DNA of 64,000 nt from Roseovarius sp. EL26 (lineage in GTDB: Bacteria; Pseudomonadota; Alphaproteobacteria; Rhodobacterales; Rhodobacteraceae). Of this stretch, positions 36,533 to 45,205 are shown piece by piece. Within the stretch, counting starts at the first letter, position 1, and each line of letters begins with the position of its first letter. Made by a program: the position numbers and the translations under genes. The stretch is taken from NCBI RefSeq assembly GCF_900327775.1, contig NZ_OUMZ01000007.1, positions 1,785,606 to 1,849,605 of the forward strand, in the 5' to 3' direction. The notes under the pieces are model-generated. The model was not told the DNA's origin. It saw only the letters and a list, made by a program, of their open reading frames with translations, and did no database searches.

Positions 36533-36775
36533 GTGGAATTGCCGATATCAAGCCAGCCGCATGACCCAGTCGAACGCTTTGTACTGAAAATCATGCTCAA
36601 CTTTGTTAGTTTGACCGTCATTTTATATCTGGTTGGTCAGTTCAATCTTGTCGCTGCGTCTACATTTGCATTCCTGATTTCAATCATTCTTTGCATGCTC
36701 TTCGTACTGTACAGGTGTTGCACAGGCAAAAAGCCTGCAGCCAATCGCCCCAACAAGGCGGAACCGCCGAAATAA
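36533..36775 (+). CDS. small two-span membrane protein
   Basis: Protein of 80 aa beginning at GTG 36533 with AAAGGA ten bases upstream (a TTG at 36506 is the other possibility). Two hydrophobic segments, MLNFVSLTVILYLVGQF and AFLISIILCMLFVLY, and a lysine/proline-rich tail. No family recognised. Located 100 bases before ribB on the same strand; no evidence for a functional link with riboflavin synthesis. Confidence 0.5.
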   Translation: MELPISSQPHDPVERFVLKIMLNFVSLTVILYLVGQFNLVAASTFAFLISIILCMLFVLYRCCTGKKPAANRPNKAEPPK

Positions 36776-36877
36776 CGACCCGATTACATCAATGCGTACT
36801 CCCTTCTTCGCACTTCCCCTCTGGCATTCGCGCCCAGCCTGCGATAAATGGCAAACGCTGACAGCCAAGAGGGCACC

Positions 36878-38017
36878 ATGTCCGATACCATTCCATATGA
36901 AACACCCGGCCCCATCGAAGAGGGGCTGCGCACGGCGCTTGCCACGACCGAAGAAATCATTGCCGAGGCCAAGGCTGGCCGGATGTATATTCTGGTCGAT
37001 CATGAAGATCGCGAAAACGAGGGCGATTTTGTCATCGCCGCCGAATACGCCGATGCTACTGCGATCAACTTCATGGCCACCCATGGCCGCGGATTGATCT
37101 GCCTGCCGATGACAGCCGAACGAGTATCCCAGCTGGGCCTGCCAATGATGGCGGTAAACAACTCGTCGCGTCACGAGACGGCCTTCACCGTCTCGATTGA
37201 GGCCCGCGAAGGTGTCAGCACCGGCATTTCCGCCGGGGACCGCGCCCGCACCGTTTCCGTTGCAATCGATGAGCACAACACAGCGGCCGAAATCGCAACA
37301 CCGGGGCATGTGTTCCCCCTGCGCGCCAAAAACGGTGGCGTCTTGGTACGTGCTGGCCATACCGAGGCTGCTGTTGATATCTCGCGCCTCGCTGGCTGCG
37401 CCCCTGCCGGTGTGATTTGCGAAATCATGAACGAAGACGGCACAATGGCCCGTCTGCCTGACCTGATCGAAATCGCACAAAAACACGGGCTTAAGATCGG
37501 CACTATTTCCGACCTGATCGCCTATCGTCATAAGCACGATAATCTGGTCCGCGAAGTGCGCCGCGAGACTATAAATTCCGTCCATGGCGGTGAATGGGAC
37601 ATGCGGATCTTTGCAGATCAGATCAGCGGTACCGAACATGTTGTGCTGGTCAAAGGTGACATCTCTGATGGCGCACCAGTTCTGTCGCGCACCCACGCCC
37701 TCAATGCGCTCGAAGATGTACTTGGCATTGGCTTGAACGACGACTCCGGCAAGCTTTCCAATGCGATGGACATCATTGCGACTGAGGGACGTGGCGCCGT
37801 CTTCCTGTTCCGCCAGCCGCGTCCAAAACTGGCCAGCGAGATCGAAGACGACGAAGGACCCCGCACGATCAAGCAAACCGGCCTTGGCGCACAGATCATG
37901 TCGACCATGGGCCTGCACGAGCTGATCTTGCTGACCGACAGCCCTGACACTCGTTATTTGGGCCTTGATGCTTACGGCATCAAAATCGTCGGCACCCGCC
38001 GCATCACCGAAGGATAA
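36878..38017 (+). CDS. ribB: 3,4-dihydroxy-2-butanone 4-phosphate synthase with degenerate RibA half
   Basis: Makes the four-carbon riboflavin precursor from ribulose 5-phosphate. 379 aa. The N-terminal half is a complete RibB: DHEDRENEGDFV (41-52) with the catalytic acids, HGRGLICLPMT, and HTEAAVDISRLAG. The C-terminal half aligns with GTP cyclohydrolase II but reads VLSRTHALNALEDVLG where the zinc-binding three cysteines should be, so it lacks cyclohydrolase activity, like the RibBX proteins described from proteobacteria. Start at ATG 36878 with AGAGGG. First gene of the ribB-ribH-nusB operon. Confidence 0.93.
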   Translation: MSDTIPYETPGPIEEGLRTALATTEEIIAEAKAGRMYILVDHEDRENEGDFVIAAEYADATAINFMATHGRGLICLPMTAERVSQLGLPMMAVNNSSRHETAFTVSIEAREGVSTGISAGDRARTVSVAIDEHNTAAEIATPGHVFPLRAKNGGVLVRAGHTEAAVDISRLAGCAPAGVICEIMNEDGTMARLPDLIEIAQKHGLKIGTISDLIAYRHKHDNLVREVRRETINSVHGGEWDMRIFADQISGTEHVVLVKGDISDGAPVLSRTHALNALEDVLGIGLNDDSGKLSNAMDIIATEGRGAVFLFRQPRPKLASEIEDDEGPRTIKQTGLGAQIMSTMGLHELILLTDSPDTRYLGLDAYGIKIVGTRRITEG

Positions 38018-38021
38018 ACCA

Positions 38022-38567
38022 ATGGCTGGAACCGAATACACCCTGCCCCGCGCCACATTCGACAAGCCAGTGAAACTGCTGATCGTTGTTGCGCCGTTCT
38101 ATCGCGACATAGCCGACAACATGATCAAAGGCGCTGTGGCCGAGATCGAAGCCACTGGCGGCACCTATGATCTGGTCGAAGTGCCCGGAGCACTGGAAGT
38201 GCCCACCACCATCGGCCTAGCCGAACGTCTCAGCAATTATGACGGCTACGTCGCCCTTGGCTGCGTTATTCGCGGTGAAACCACACACTATGAAACCGTC
38301 TGCAACGACAGCTCGCGCGGCATCACCCTGCTGGGCCTCGAAGGGCTTTGCATTGGCAACGGCATTCTGACCGTCGAAAGCCGTGAGCAAGCCGAAGTGC
38401 GCGCTGATCCGGCCCGCATGAACAAAGGCGCCGGTGCCGCCGCTGCGGCCTTGCATCTCATTGCACTCAGCCGTAAGTGGGGCGGTCAGAGCAAGGGCGT
38501 GGGGTTTGTCCCTACCCCGGATGAATACAAGCTGGCAGGCAGCACAGAGGACACGCCAAAGGCATGA
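38022..38567 (+). CDS. ribH: 6,7-dimethyl-8-ribityllumazine synthase
   Basis: Condenses the RibB product with the pyrimidine precursor to lumazine. 181 aa. Seen: VAPFYRDIADNMIKGA (substrate site; family has FN at this place), VEVPGALEVP, ALGCVIRGETTHYETVCNDSS with the catalytic His, and GILTVESREQAEVRA. Begins four bases after ribB and its stop overlaps nusB (ATGA), so the three are one operon. The C-terminal extension (about 20 residues) is longer than in E. coli. Confidence 0.95.
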   Translation: MAGTEYTLPRATFDKPVKLLIVVAPFYRDIADNMIKGAVAEIEATGGTYDLVEVPGALEVPTTIGLAERLSNYDGYVALGCVIRGETTHYETVCNDSSRGITLLGLEGLCIGNGILTVESREQAEVRADPARMNKGAGAAAAALHLIALSRKWGGQSKGVGFVPTPDEYKLAGSTEDTPKA

Positions 38568-39049
38568 GCGACGCAGTCAAACCCCTTTCGGGCAACAAAA
38601 AGCGCCAGATGAAATCTGCCGCCCGGCTCTATGCCGTTCAGGCCCTGTTCCAAATGGAACATTCAAGCCTGTCCATTGATGCAGTACGTCTTGAATTTCT
38701 CGATTTCCGCTTCGGTGCCGAAGTAGACGAAGACACGGACATGGTCGAAGGTGACGTGACCCTGTTCACCAAAATACTGGAAGACGCGGTTAACTATCAG
38801 GCCAGCATCGACCAGATGACTGACCGCGCGCTAGTGGCCAAATGGCCAATCAACCGAATTGATCCCACCATTCGCGCGCTTTTCCGTGCTGCAGGGGCCG
38901 AGCTGACACAAGCCGATACCCCACCCAAAGTGGTGATCATGGAATTCGTTGACATCGCCAAAAGCTTCTACCCCGAAGGCCGCGAGCCCAAGTTCGTCAA
39001 CGCCGTGCTGGATCACATGGCGCGTGAGGCAAAGCCAGAAGCATTCTGA
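38564..39049 (+). CDS. nusB: transcription antitermination factor NusB
   Basis: Binds boxA RNA with ribosomal protein S10 to allow antitermination of rRNA transcription and helps 30S assembly. 161 aa. Seen: basic N-terminus, RLYAVQALFQMEH (25-37), the helical core, WPINRIDPTIRALFRAAGAEL and the C-terminal signature PKVVIMEFVDIAKSF plus EPKFVNAVLDHMA. Overlaps ribH by four bases; the ribH-nusB link is widely conserved in bacteria. Confidence 0.95.
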   Translation: MSDAVKPLSGNKKRQMKSAARLYAVQALFQMEHSSLSIDAVRLEFLDFRFGAEVDEDTDMVEGDVTLFTKILEDAVNYQASIDQMTDRALVAKWPINRIDPTIRALFRAAGAELTQADTPPKVVIMEFVDIAKSFYPEGREPKFVNAVLDHMAREAKPEAF

Positions 39050-39085
39050 TCCACGCCGTTTCATTCAACTGATTTCTACACAACG

Positions 39086-39110
39086 AGCGAGAACTTATTT
39101 AGTTCTCGCT
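39086..39110. terminator. bidirectional terminator between nusB and the AhpD-like gene
   Basis: Perfect stem AGCGAGAACT / AGTTCTCGCT with loop TATTT. It contains the stop codon of the minus-strand AhpD-like gene (39095-39097) and lies 36 bases after the nusB stop. Confidence 0.65.
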
Positions 39111-39538
39111 TCCGGAAGGTGCCGGAAACCAATCGCGATCCGGTTCCACGCATTCATTTGCGCAATGATCAACGTAAGGTCGACAATCTGCTTTTCGGAA
39201 AAATGCGGCGACAAGGCATCGTATACGACATCTGGCGCACCGCTTTCAGAAACCAAAGTGACGGCCTCAGCCCAATCTAACGCCGCTTTCTCCGCTGCAT
39301 CAAAAAAGGGCACTTCCCGCCACACGGTAAGGCAATCAAGCTTTTGCTGTGTCTCACCAGCCTGCCGTGCCTCAACAGTGTGCAAGTCAACGCAATAAGC
39401 ACAACCATTGATTTGCGAAACACGAAGTTCAACCAGAGCTCTTAATCCACCTTCAATCGAAGGCATCATATCCTTTGTCTGCGCCATCCCGGCAATCGCA
39501 GGACCATTTAGGGAAACATAATCAAGCCGTTCAATCAT
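39095..39538 (-). CDS. AhpD-like carboxymuconolactone decarboxylase family protein
   Basis: Protein of 147 aa with the peroxidatic-type motif CAYCVDLH (Cys46, Cys49, His53) of AhpD-like alkylhydroperoxidases, preceded by LVELRVSQINGCA and followed by LDWAEAVTLVSESGAPD. The fold is all-helical and usually trimeric. Likely a thiol-disulfide or peroxidase role; no AhpC gene is close. Start at ATG 39538 with GGAGC. Its stop lies inside a terminator hairpin. Confidence 0.88.
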   Translation of the reverse strand: MIERLDYVSLNGPAIAGMAQTKDMMPSIEGGLRALVELRVSQINGCAYCVDLHTVEARQAGETQQKLDCLTVWREVPFFDAAEKAALDWAEAVTLVSESGAPDVVYDALSPHFSEKQIVDLTLIIAQMNAWNRIAIGFRHLPEARTK

Positions 39539-39734
39539 TTTGCGCTCCGAAAATCTGATTATTGCGTGACATGCGGCAGCCGAGGCTGATCGCATTGCTC
39601 ACAATTATAGTATTCTGATTTTTCGCCACCACAATTGAAATCGCAGTTCATCGTATCCGCCAAGCCGATCATTGATAGGGAATGGTGGACTTCGCCAGTT
39701 ATCCAGCGATACCCGCCTCAAACACTAAATTCAA

Positions 39735-40580
39735 TTAGTTGATTTCTTGAACTTTCATGACAAGGTCATTCCAGTTCCGCTGATTTTCGATGTCATGTTC
39801 CAGCCCCTGCTCATCGGCGATTGTGAACCGCTTGATCGCTGGTGTTTTGCTGGTCGCCTGATATAGCCAGTACGCTTCCGCCTTCAAAGCCTCATCAATC
39901 GGCTTGTCGATGGACTCGTAAACCATCTGCTTGCATGCATTGATAGATTCCGCCGGGAACTGGGCAATGCGCTTGGCCAGATCATCAACGTATTTGCCGA
40001 TCTCATCGGGCTCCAACACCTTGTTGATGGTTCCCATTGCTTCGGCTTCATCCGCGTCAAAATCACGCGCACTCAGAATGATTTCCAGCGCTCTGCCCAA
40101 ACCAGCCTGGCGTGCCATTCGCGATGCCCCGCCACCACATGGCAGAATGCCCATGCCAACCTCCATTTGCATAAACTTGAACTTGCCACGCGCCCCAAAC
40201 CGCATATCCAATGCCAGGGCAAGCTCATGCCCGCCACCGCGCGCGAAACCTTCAAGCTTTGCGATTGTAGCCTGTGGCACCTTGCTGATGCGTTCGCAAA
40301 CCGATTGCAGGTCAAGCAACTGGGCCTCTTCACGTGACACAACCTCTGTCGACATATCTTTCAACAATTCCGTATCATAGTGGCAAACCCAGATTTCCGG
40401 ATTAGCCGACTGGAATACAACAACCTTTGTTTCCCGGTCTCGTTCAAGCCGCATCGCAAGGTTATTCAAGTCCGCCAACATTTCCTGCCCCTGAACATTC
40501 ACAGTGCCAAAGTCAAAGGTCACGGTTGCGATTGCATCTTTCACCACAACATCAAAGGTTGTGAAGTTTTCATATTTCAT
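39735..40580 (-). CDS. enoyl-CoA hydratase/isomerase family protein
   Basis: Crotonase-fold protein of 281 aa. Seen: the oxyanion-hole stretch KLEGFARGGGHELALALDMRFG and MQMEVGMGILPCGGGASRM, corresponding to the family's catalytic-glutamate region, and a C-terminal part longer than in typical hydratases. The Glu pair is only partly canonical, so a hydratase, isomerase or another crotonase reaction is possible. AAGGAT precedes ATG 40580. Divergent from the LysR gene, which is therefore its likely regulator. The 200 bases after its stop up to the AhpD-like gene show nothing. Confidence 0.82.
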   Translation of the reverse strand: MKYENFTTFDVVVKDAIATVTFDFGTVNVQGQEMLADLNNLAMRLERDRETKVVVFQSANPEIWVCHYDTELLKDMSTEVVSREEAQLLDLQSVCERISKVPQATIAKLEGFARGGGHELALALDMRFGARGKFKFMQMEVGMGILPCGGGASRMARQAGLGRALEIILSARDFDADEAEAMGTINKVLEPDEIGKYVDDLAKRIAQFPAESINACKQMVYESIDKPIDEALKAEAYWLYQATSKTPAIKRFTIADEQGLEHDIENQRNWNDLVMKVQEIN

Positions 40581-40753
40581 TGCAGCTATCCTTATATCAG
40601 CCTGAGCATTGAAACGTCCCCACAACGATTGCTGTACGGGGCGCTAAGTTAGATGCAGGTCAGTCTGCCGGCATCTGGCACACAAGATATTAGCTAGTGA
40701 AATTTAATAAATGGGCGTAAATCCACTTCAGAATTCGTAAATTGGATATAATA

Positions 40754-41662
40754 ATGGATACTGCAGGCCTCAAACTCTTCGTCATGGCCGCCGAGCTTTT
40801 GAACATCAGCGAGGCCGGGCGCAGACTTGGGTTGGCTCCTGCTGTTGCGAGTGCGCGATTGGCGAAACTAGAAAATCAACTCGGTGCAGACCTGCTCCAC
40901 CGCTCCACAAGAAAGGTTTCCCTCTCGATAGAAGGGGCCGAATTCCTGCCCTACGCCAAGGAAATACTATCGCAAGAAAAAGCCGCACTCGCAGCCCTCG
41001 GGCACGGCAGTGCTGATGTCACCGGCACATTAAGGTTCGCAGCCTCCAGCACCTTTGCGCAGCTTTTTATTGCTCCACTGCTGCCAGAATTCCTTGACCG
41101 CTACCCGGGCATAAATCTCGAACTCAAATTCTCTGACACGCAGATGAACCTGATCGACGGCAGCTTCGACTTAGCGCTCCGCATCTACGCCATCGAGGAT
41201 AGTAGCCTGAAAGCGCGCAAACTTTCTGATGATCCCAGAATCCTCTGCGCTTCCCCCACCTATCTTGCGCGATACGGCACGCCGTCAACGCCCGAGGATC
41301 TCACCAATCACCAAACCCTCACTTTCATTAGCAACGAGCCACGGAAACTCTCTAAGATGGGTGATCCGCACGACTACAGCTTCCCGCCATCCGATTCCGA
41401 CAGCCGGGTCACCTGTGATGACGGGGCCAGCATGCGTCTGGCCACCGTTGCTGGGGCTGGTATCTCGATGAACTCAATGTGGAGCGTGTACCGCGAGCTA
41501 CAAAACGGATCTTTGGTTCAGATCCTGCCTGACTATGAAATCAAAGACAGCTCGGCCATCTGGCTGGTCTACCCGAAATCAAATGTGCTGACATCCAAGG
41601 TCCGGGTTTTCATCGACTACCTCGTCGAGAAAATAGGAAACCCACCTGCCTGGTTGCGGTAA
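40754..41662 (+). CDS. LysR-family transcriptional regulator
   Basis: DNA-binding regulator of 302 aa. N-terminal winged helix (about 1-60: LKLFVMAAELLNISEAGRRL, then SARLAKLENQLGADLLHRS) and an effector domain of the periplasmic-binding type from about 87 (GTLRFAASSTFAQLFIAPLL, then DGSFDLALRIYAIEDSSL). Belongs by these features to the large CrgA/DsdC-like subgroup. Divergent from the enoyl-CoA hydratase gene, the usual target position for LysR regulators. Start at ATG 40754; an in-frame TTG lies 12 bases upstream. Confidence 0.9.
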   Translation: MDTAGLKLFVMAAELLNISEAGRRLGLAPAVASARLAKLENQLGADLLHRSTRKVSLSIEGAEFLPYAKEILSQEKAALAALGHGSADVTGTLRFAASSTFAQLFIAPLLPEFLDRYPGINLELKFSDTQMNLIDGSFDLALRIYAIEDSSLKARKLSDDPRILCASPTYLARYGTPSTPEDLTNHQTLTFISNEPRKLSKMGDPHDYSFPPSDSDSRVTCDDGASMRLATVAGAGISMNSMWSVYRELQNGSLVQILPDYEIKDSSAIWLVYPKSNVLTSKVRVFIDYLVEKIGNPPAWLR

Positions 41663-41815
41663 TTCTCGAAATTCAATGCGTTCCCGGCGAACAAAAACCT
41701 CTGCTTTGGTTAACAAAACTTCAACCTCGGTGGAATAAACCGGCTTTCCCGCACGTCAATGTCGAAACAACACGGTGAAAAAGTAAACGCCGTGACATTG
41801 CCAGTGGAGGAAGAT

Positions 41816-43111
41816 ATGGCCAAAACCCCCGATAAATCACGCGACGTGCACAGCTTTTTTGCAGAAGATCCCGAGCGCGCCGACAAAGAATTCTTTGGTC
41901 GCGTGGCCAATCCAGATCGCCGTGGATTTTTGAAAAACACCGGCCTGGCAACCATGGCCGCAATGGTTGGCACCTCGATTCCGTTTTCTGGCAATATGCC
42001 GATTGGTTTTGTGCCGGCCGCAATGGCGCAGGACAACGTGCTGGTGGGCAAAGACGGCCTTACCTTGCTCAATGACCGCCCGGTTAACGCAGAAACACCG
42101 CCTGAGCTGCTGGATGATGCCATCACGCCAACATCGCGCCACTTTGTGCGTAACAACGGCATTCCGCCTGAAGACGTCGACCCTGCTACTTGGACCCTGA
42201 CCATTGACGGGCTGGTCGACAGCCCGATGGAATTGTCGATTGCTGATCTAAAAGCTCAGTTCGAGGTCGTCACCATGGCCCTGACACTGGAATGTGGCGG
42301 CAACGGCCGTGGGTTCTTTAATCCCCCAGCAAAAGGCAACCAATGGACCTACGGCGCCGTTGGCTGCTCTGAATGGACCGGCGTGCGTTTGAAAGACGTG
42401 CTCGAACAAGCGGGTATTCAGTCCAACGTGGTTTACACCGCGCATTACGGTGCAGATACGCACCTGTCCGGCGATCCGGAGAAATTGCCAATCTCTCGCG
42501 GCATGCCCATTGCCAAGGCGATGACCGATAACATCCTGATTGCTTTTGAAATGAACGGCGAAGCCCTACACCCACTCAACGGCGCGCCTTTGCGTCTGGT
42601 GGTGCCCGGATGGCCAGCCTCAACCGCGCAAAAGTGGCTCACGCGTATTCAACTGCGCGATGTCGTACATGACGGGCCAAAAATGACAGGCAAAGCCTAC
42701 CGTGTCCCTAACCGCGCTGTGGAACCCGGTGAAAAAGTCGAGAAAAAGGATTTTGTCATCATCGAGCGTATGCCGGTCAAATCACTGGTGACTTTCCCGG
42801 CCAACGGTGCCGATGTTGGATTGGAAAGCGAAGTCCGCGGCCACGCGTGGTCAGGTGATCGCACGGTTGAGAAGCTGGAAGTCTCTATCGATTTTGGAGC
42901 CACATGGCAGGATGCCGCACTGGACGTGCCGGTCAATTCAGGCGCCTGGCAGAACTGGCGCACCAACGTCGCGTTCCCTCAGGCAGGCTATTACGAGGTT
43001 TGGGCACGTGCAACGGATAGCGAAGGCACAATGCAGCCCTTTGCAATCGACTGGAACCCCAAGGGTTATCTGAACAACACCATGCACCGCGTCGGCCTGC
43101 GTGTCAGCTAA
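41816..43111 (+). CDS. SoxC-like molybdenum sulfite dehydrogenase
   Basis: Periplasmic molybdopterin enzyme of 431 aa. Seen: twin-arginine signal PDRRGFLKNTG (33-43) and hydrophobic stretch to about 72 (AMAQ), then the sulfite oxidase domain with TLECGGNGRG holding Cys160, the molybdenum ligand, and a C-terminal dimerisation domain (VEKLEVSIDFGATWQDA). Most like SoxC of the thiosulfate-oxidising complex, but no soxXYZAB is present. Start at ATG 41816, preceded by GGAGGAAG. The next gene encodes a diheme cytochrome, its expected electron acceptor. Confidence 0.9.
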   Translation: MAKTPDKSRDVHSFFAEDPERADKEFFGRVANPDRRGFLKNTGLATMAAMVGTSIPFSGNMPIGFVPAAMAQDNVLVGKDGLTLLNDRPVNAETPPELLDDAITPTSRHFVRNNGIPPEDVDPATWTLTIDGLVDSPMELSIADLKAQFEVVTMALTLECGGNGRGFFNPPAKGNQWTYGAVGCSEWTGVRLKDVLEQAGIQSNVVYTAHYGADTHLSGDPEKLPISRGMPIAKAMTDNILIAFEMNGEALHPLNGAPLRLVVPGWPASTAQKWLTRIQLRDVVHDGPKMTGKAYRVPNRAVEPGEKVEKKDFVIIERMPVKSLVTFPANGADVGLESEVRGHAWSGDRTVEKLEVSIDFGATWQDAALDVPVNSGAWQNWRTNVAFPQAGYYEVWARATDSEGTMQPFAIDWNPKGYLNNTMHRVGLRVS

Positions 43112-43165
43112 CCCAACCCAGCGGAAGCAGCGATGCTTCCGCCCTCATTTATCCCGGAACACTCA

Positions 43166-43867
43166 ATGAATCGTAGTTTGAACATGTGCCTCGTTGCGCT
43201 ATGCACAACTTTGCTGCCGGCCACGACAGTCAAAGCCGATCTGGCCGAAGCCATCGCAGCCGGCGACGTCAAAAAAGGCAAAAAAGTCTTCAACAAATGT
43301 AAAGCCTGTCACGCCGCCAGCCCTGATGGCAAAAAAAAGACCGGCCCCAATCTTTATGGCATTATAGGCAGTGACGTCGCCGCTGTGCCGGAATTTAAAT
43401 ACTCCCCCGCTTTGACGGAATATGGCGGAAGCTGGAGCATTGATCGTTTGGAAGCCTTTTTGACCAGACCCAAAGCCGAGGTGAAGGGCACCAAGATGAG
43501 CTTTGCGGGGTTGAAGAAAGAAAAAGACCGCGTCAACCTCATTGCCTATCTGAGCACCTTGTCAGATGCACCTGCAGCCTCTGAAACAACAGAAACTTCT
43601 ACCGACGAATCCGATGAAAATGAATTCGGCATCCTGAAAATGGCACCCGGGGCGGAAGAAACCTTTTATGCCTGCTCTGCCTGCCATTCAGAAATGATTG
43701 TCGCTCAACAGGGCCTGACGCGTGATGGTTGGGAAGAGATGCTGGAATGGATGGTTGATGAACAGGGCATGTCAGAGATTGAAGATCCAGATCTGACGAT
43801 CATCCTTGACTATTTAGAGACCCACTACAACGAAGATCGGCCCAATTTTCCGACAGCTCAAAACTAA
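43166..43867 (+). CDS. periplasmic diheme cytochrome c (SoxD-like)
   Basis: Exported cytochrome of 233 aa with a signal peptide (about 1-24, ending VKAD) and two heme sites: CKACH (45-49) in a class I c552-like domain with Met111 as likely axial ligand, and CSACH (170-174) in a C-terminal domain resembling the heme half of SoxD and quinohemoprotein subunits. An acidic Thr/Ser/Glu linker (about 137-155) joins them. Follows the SoxC-like gene after 54 bases, so the pair should form a sulfite dehydrogenase complex. Shorter than classical SoxD. Confidence 0.85.
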   Translation: MNRSLNMCLVALCTTLLPATTVKADLAEAIAAGDVKKGKKVFNKCKACHAASPDGKKKTGPNLYGIIGSDVAAVPEFKYSPALTEYGGSWSIDRLEAFLTRPKAEVKGTKMSFAGLKKEKDRVNLIAYLSTLSDAPAASETTETSTDESDENEFGILKMAPGAEETFYACSACHSEMIVAQQGLTRDGWEEMLEWMVDEQGMSEIEDPDLTIILDYLETHYNEDRPNFPTAQN

Positions 43868-43898
43868 CTCACAGAACATCGACAAGCGGAATTTTAAT

Positions 43899-44630
43899 TC
43901 ATGCACATGGGGCGGCAGCATTTGTCGCCCCATGGAGCGCAACGACATCGACTTTGGTGGCTTGACGACGCGTAGCTTGTTGCAGATAGGCACTGACCGC
44001 TTTGAATTTAATCGGATCCATACCCGAGGCCAGAGCCTGATACCAACGTTCTCCGACCCGCCACTGAATTGATTGCAGCTTTTGCGGCAAAGCCGGTTGC
44101 TCCCCAGCCCCCTGCAATACCGTCAAACGGCAGCCATTTACCCCAACATAATGCGCTGATGTGGCTGCGGTATCGGTCTTGGTTACAACCAATGTCAGAT
44201 TGGCCCCTACCAGACTGGGGAAGCCATCGATTTCGGCCCCTAACACCATCTGAATGTTCTGAGCACTCGCCACCGGGAACATTTGTGCCGCATACAGTGC
44301 ATGAATGGCTGCGGGATCAACAGATTTACTTGTGTTGGCAAAAAACACCATCACCGACATCGCAGCGGCAATAGCGCCGCCCACCAGCCACGACCACGGC
44401 CACGGCTGCCAGTTCACATTGGCTGGGGCGGACTGTACAATCGTGTCAGGAACCGTGTCGGGTTTGAGCGCCGACAACGCGTGCGAGACCTGTTGAATTG
44501 ACGCCAACATGTCCGCCAGCTCCGGATCGGCCTCAATCCGCTGGGACAGAGCCTCGGCTTCATCAGCAGGCAATTCTCCGTCTGCCAGCGCATTCAAAAG
44601 CGCCCAATCGTGATCCGTTACCTGCGTCAC
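43899..44630 (-). CDS. anti-sigma factor of the ECF type
   Basis: Membrane protein of 243 aa. N-terminal cytoplasmic part (1-75) with LLNALADGELPADEAEALSQ, the typical anti-sigma start but without a visible HxxxCxxC zinc motif; one membrane helix (about 79-98); and a periplasmic domain of about 140 residues with VGANLTLVVTKTD and VGVNGCRLTV. The start overlaps the sigma factor stop (ATGA). It should hold the sigma factor at the membrane until a periplasmic signal arrives. Confidence 0.85.
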   Translation of the reverse strand: MTQVTDHDWALLNALADGELPADEAEALSQRIEADPELADMLASIQQVSHALSALKPDTVPDTIVQSAPANVNWQPWPWSWLVGGAIAAAMSVMVFFANTSKSVDPAAIHALYAAQMFPVASAQNIQMVLGAEIDGFPSLVGANLTLVVTKTDTAATSAHYVGVNGCRLTVLQGAGEQPALPQKLQSIQWRVGERWYQALASGMDPIKFKAVSAYLQQATRRQATKVDVVALHGATNAAAPCA

Positions 44631-45127
44631 TTTTGTTTTTCCATCTCGCCCATGACGGACCCGTTCACCAACTCCAACAAAGCGCGTCGCGCCCGGCTGA
44701 TCCTGCTCATCACTGTGCCATTTGGAACATCCAAAACCACTGCGGCCTCGGCATATTTCATTCCCATAATATCCACAAGAAACAAGATTTCCCGCATCGC
44801 AGGGGGGAGCTGATCAAATGCCTGTCGAATTGTAATATCCCGCACATGGTCACTCAGGTGAGTCTGTTCCTGAGAGAAACGTTTAAAACCATCCGAATAT
44901 TCCCGACGAACCCGTCTTTTGCGCAATTCATCATAGTAGAGGTTGCGAATGACACGAAACATCCAGGGTCGCAACTCTTCCAGGCGATTGGGCTGCGCGT
45001 CACTACGCAAAGCTCGCTCAATCGCATCCTGCACCAGATCCTCGGCATCCTCCGCCCGCTCTGCGATAGAGCGCGCATAGGCCCTCAGCTCAGGCAGCAA
45101 AACCTCAAATTGGGATAACGACGACAT
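44627..45127 (-). CDS. ECF-family RNA polymerase sigma factor
   Basis: Sigma factor of 166 aa with only regions 2 and 4. Region 2: AYARSIAERAEDAEDLVQDA and LEELRPWMFRVIRNLYYDEL; region 4: AFDQLPPAMREILFLVDIMG and YAEAAVVLDVPNGTVMSRIS, the DNA-binding helix-turn-helix. Co-translated with the anti-sigma gene. Convergent with the SoxCD-like pair, so regulation of sulfite oxidation is possible but not shown. A 7-base inverted repeat, GATTGAA / TTCAATC (45169-45200), lies in its upstream region. Confidence 0.9.
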   Translation of the reverse strand: MSSLSQFEVLLPELRAYARSIAERAEDAEDLVQDAIERALRSDAQPNRLEELRPWMFRVIRNLYYDELRKRRVRREYSDGFKRFSQEQTHLSDHVRDITIRQAFDQLPPAMREILFLVDIMGMKYAEAAVVLDVPNGTVMSRISRARRALLELVNGSVMGEMEKQK

Positions 45128-45205
45128 CAGGCCAGAGTGTCTTAATTCCCCGCTCAGGTCAAAGGTCAGATTGAATCCTCAGTCGATTATCTGTTCAATC
45201 CATGT

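Noticed and set aside
36776..36877. FMN riboswitch before ribB
   Set aside because: About 100 bases without the conserved RFN helices.
36680..38065. 461-codon minus-strand frame
   Set aside because: Antisense to ribB; no family motif and it spans beyond ribB at both ends.
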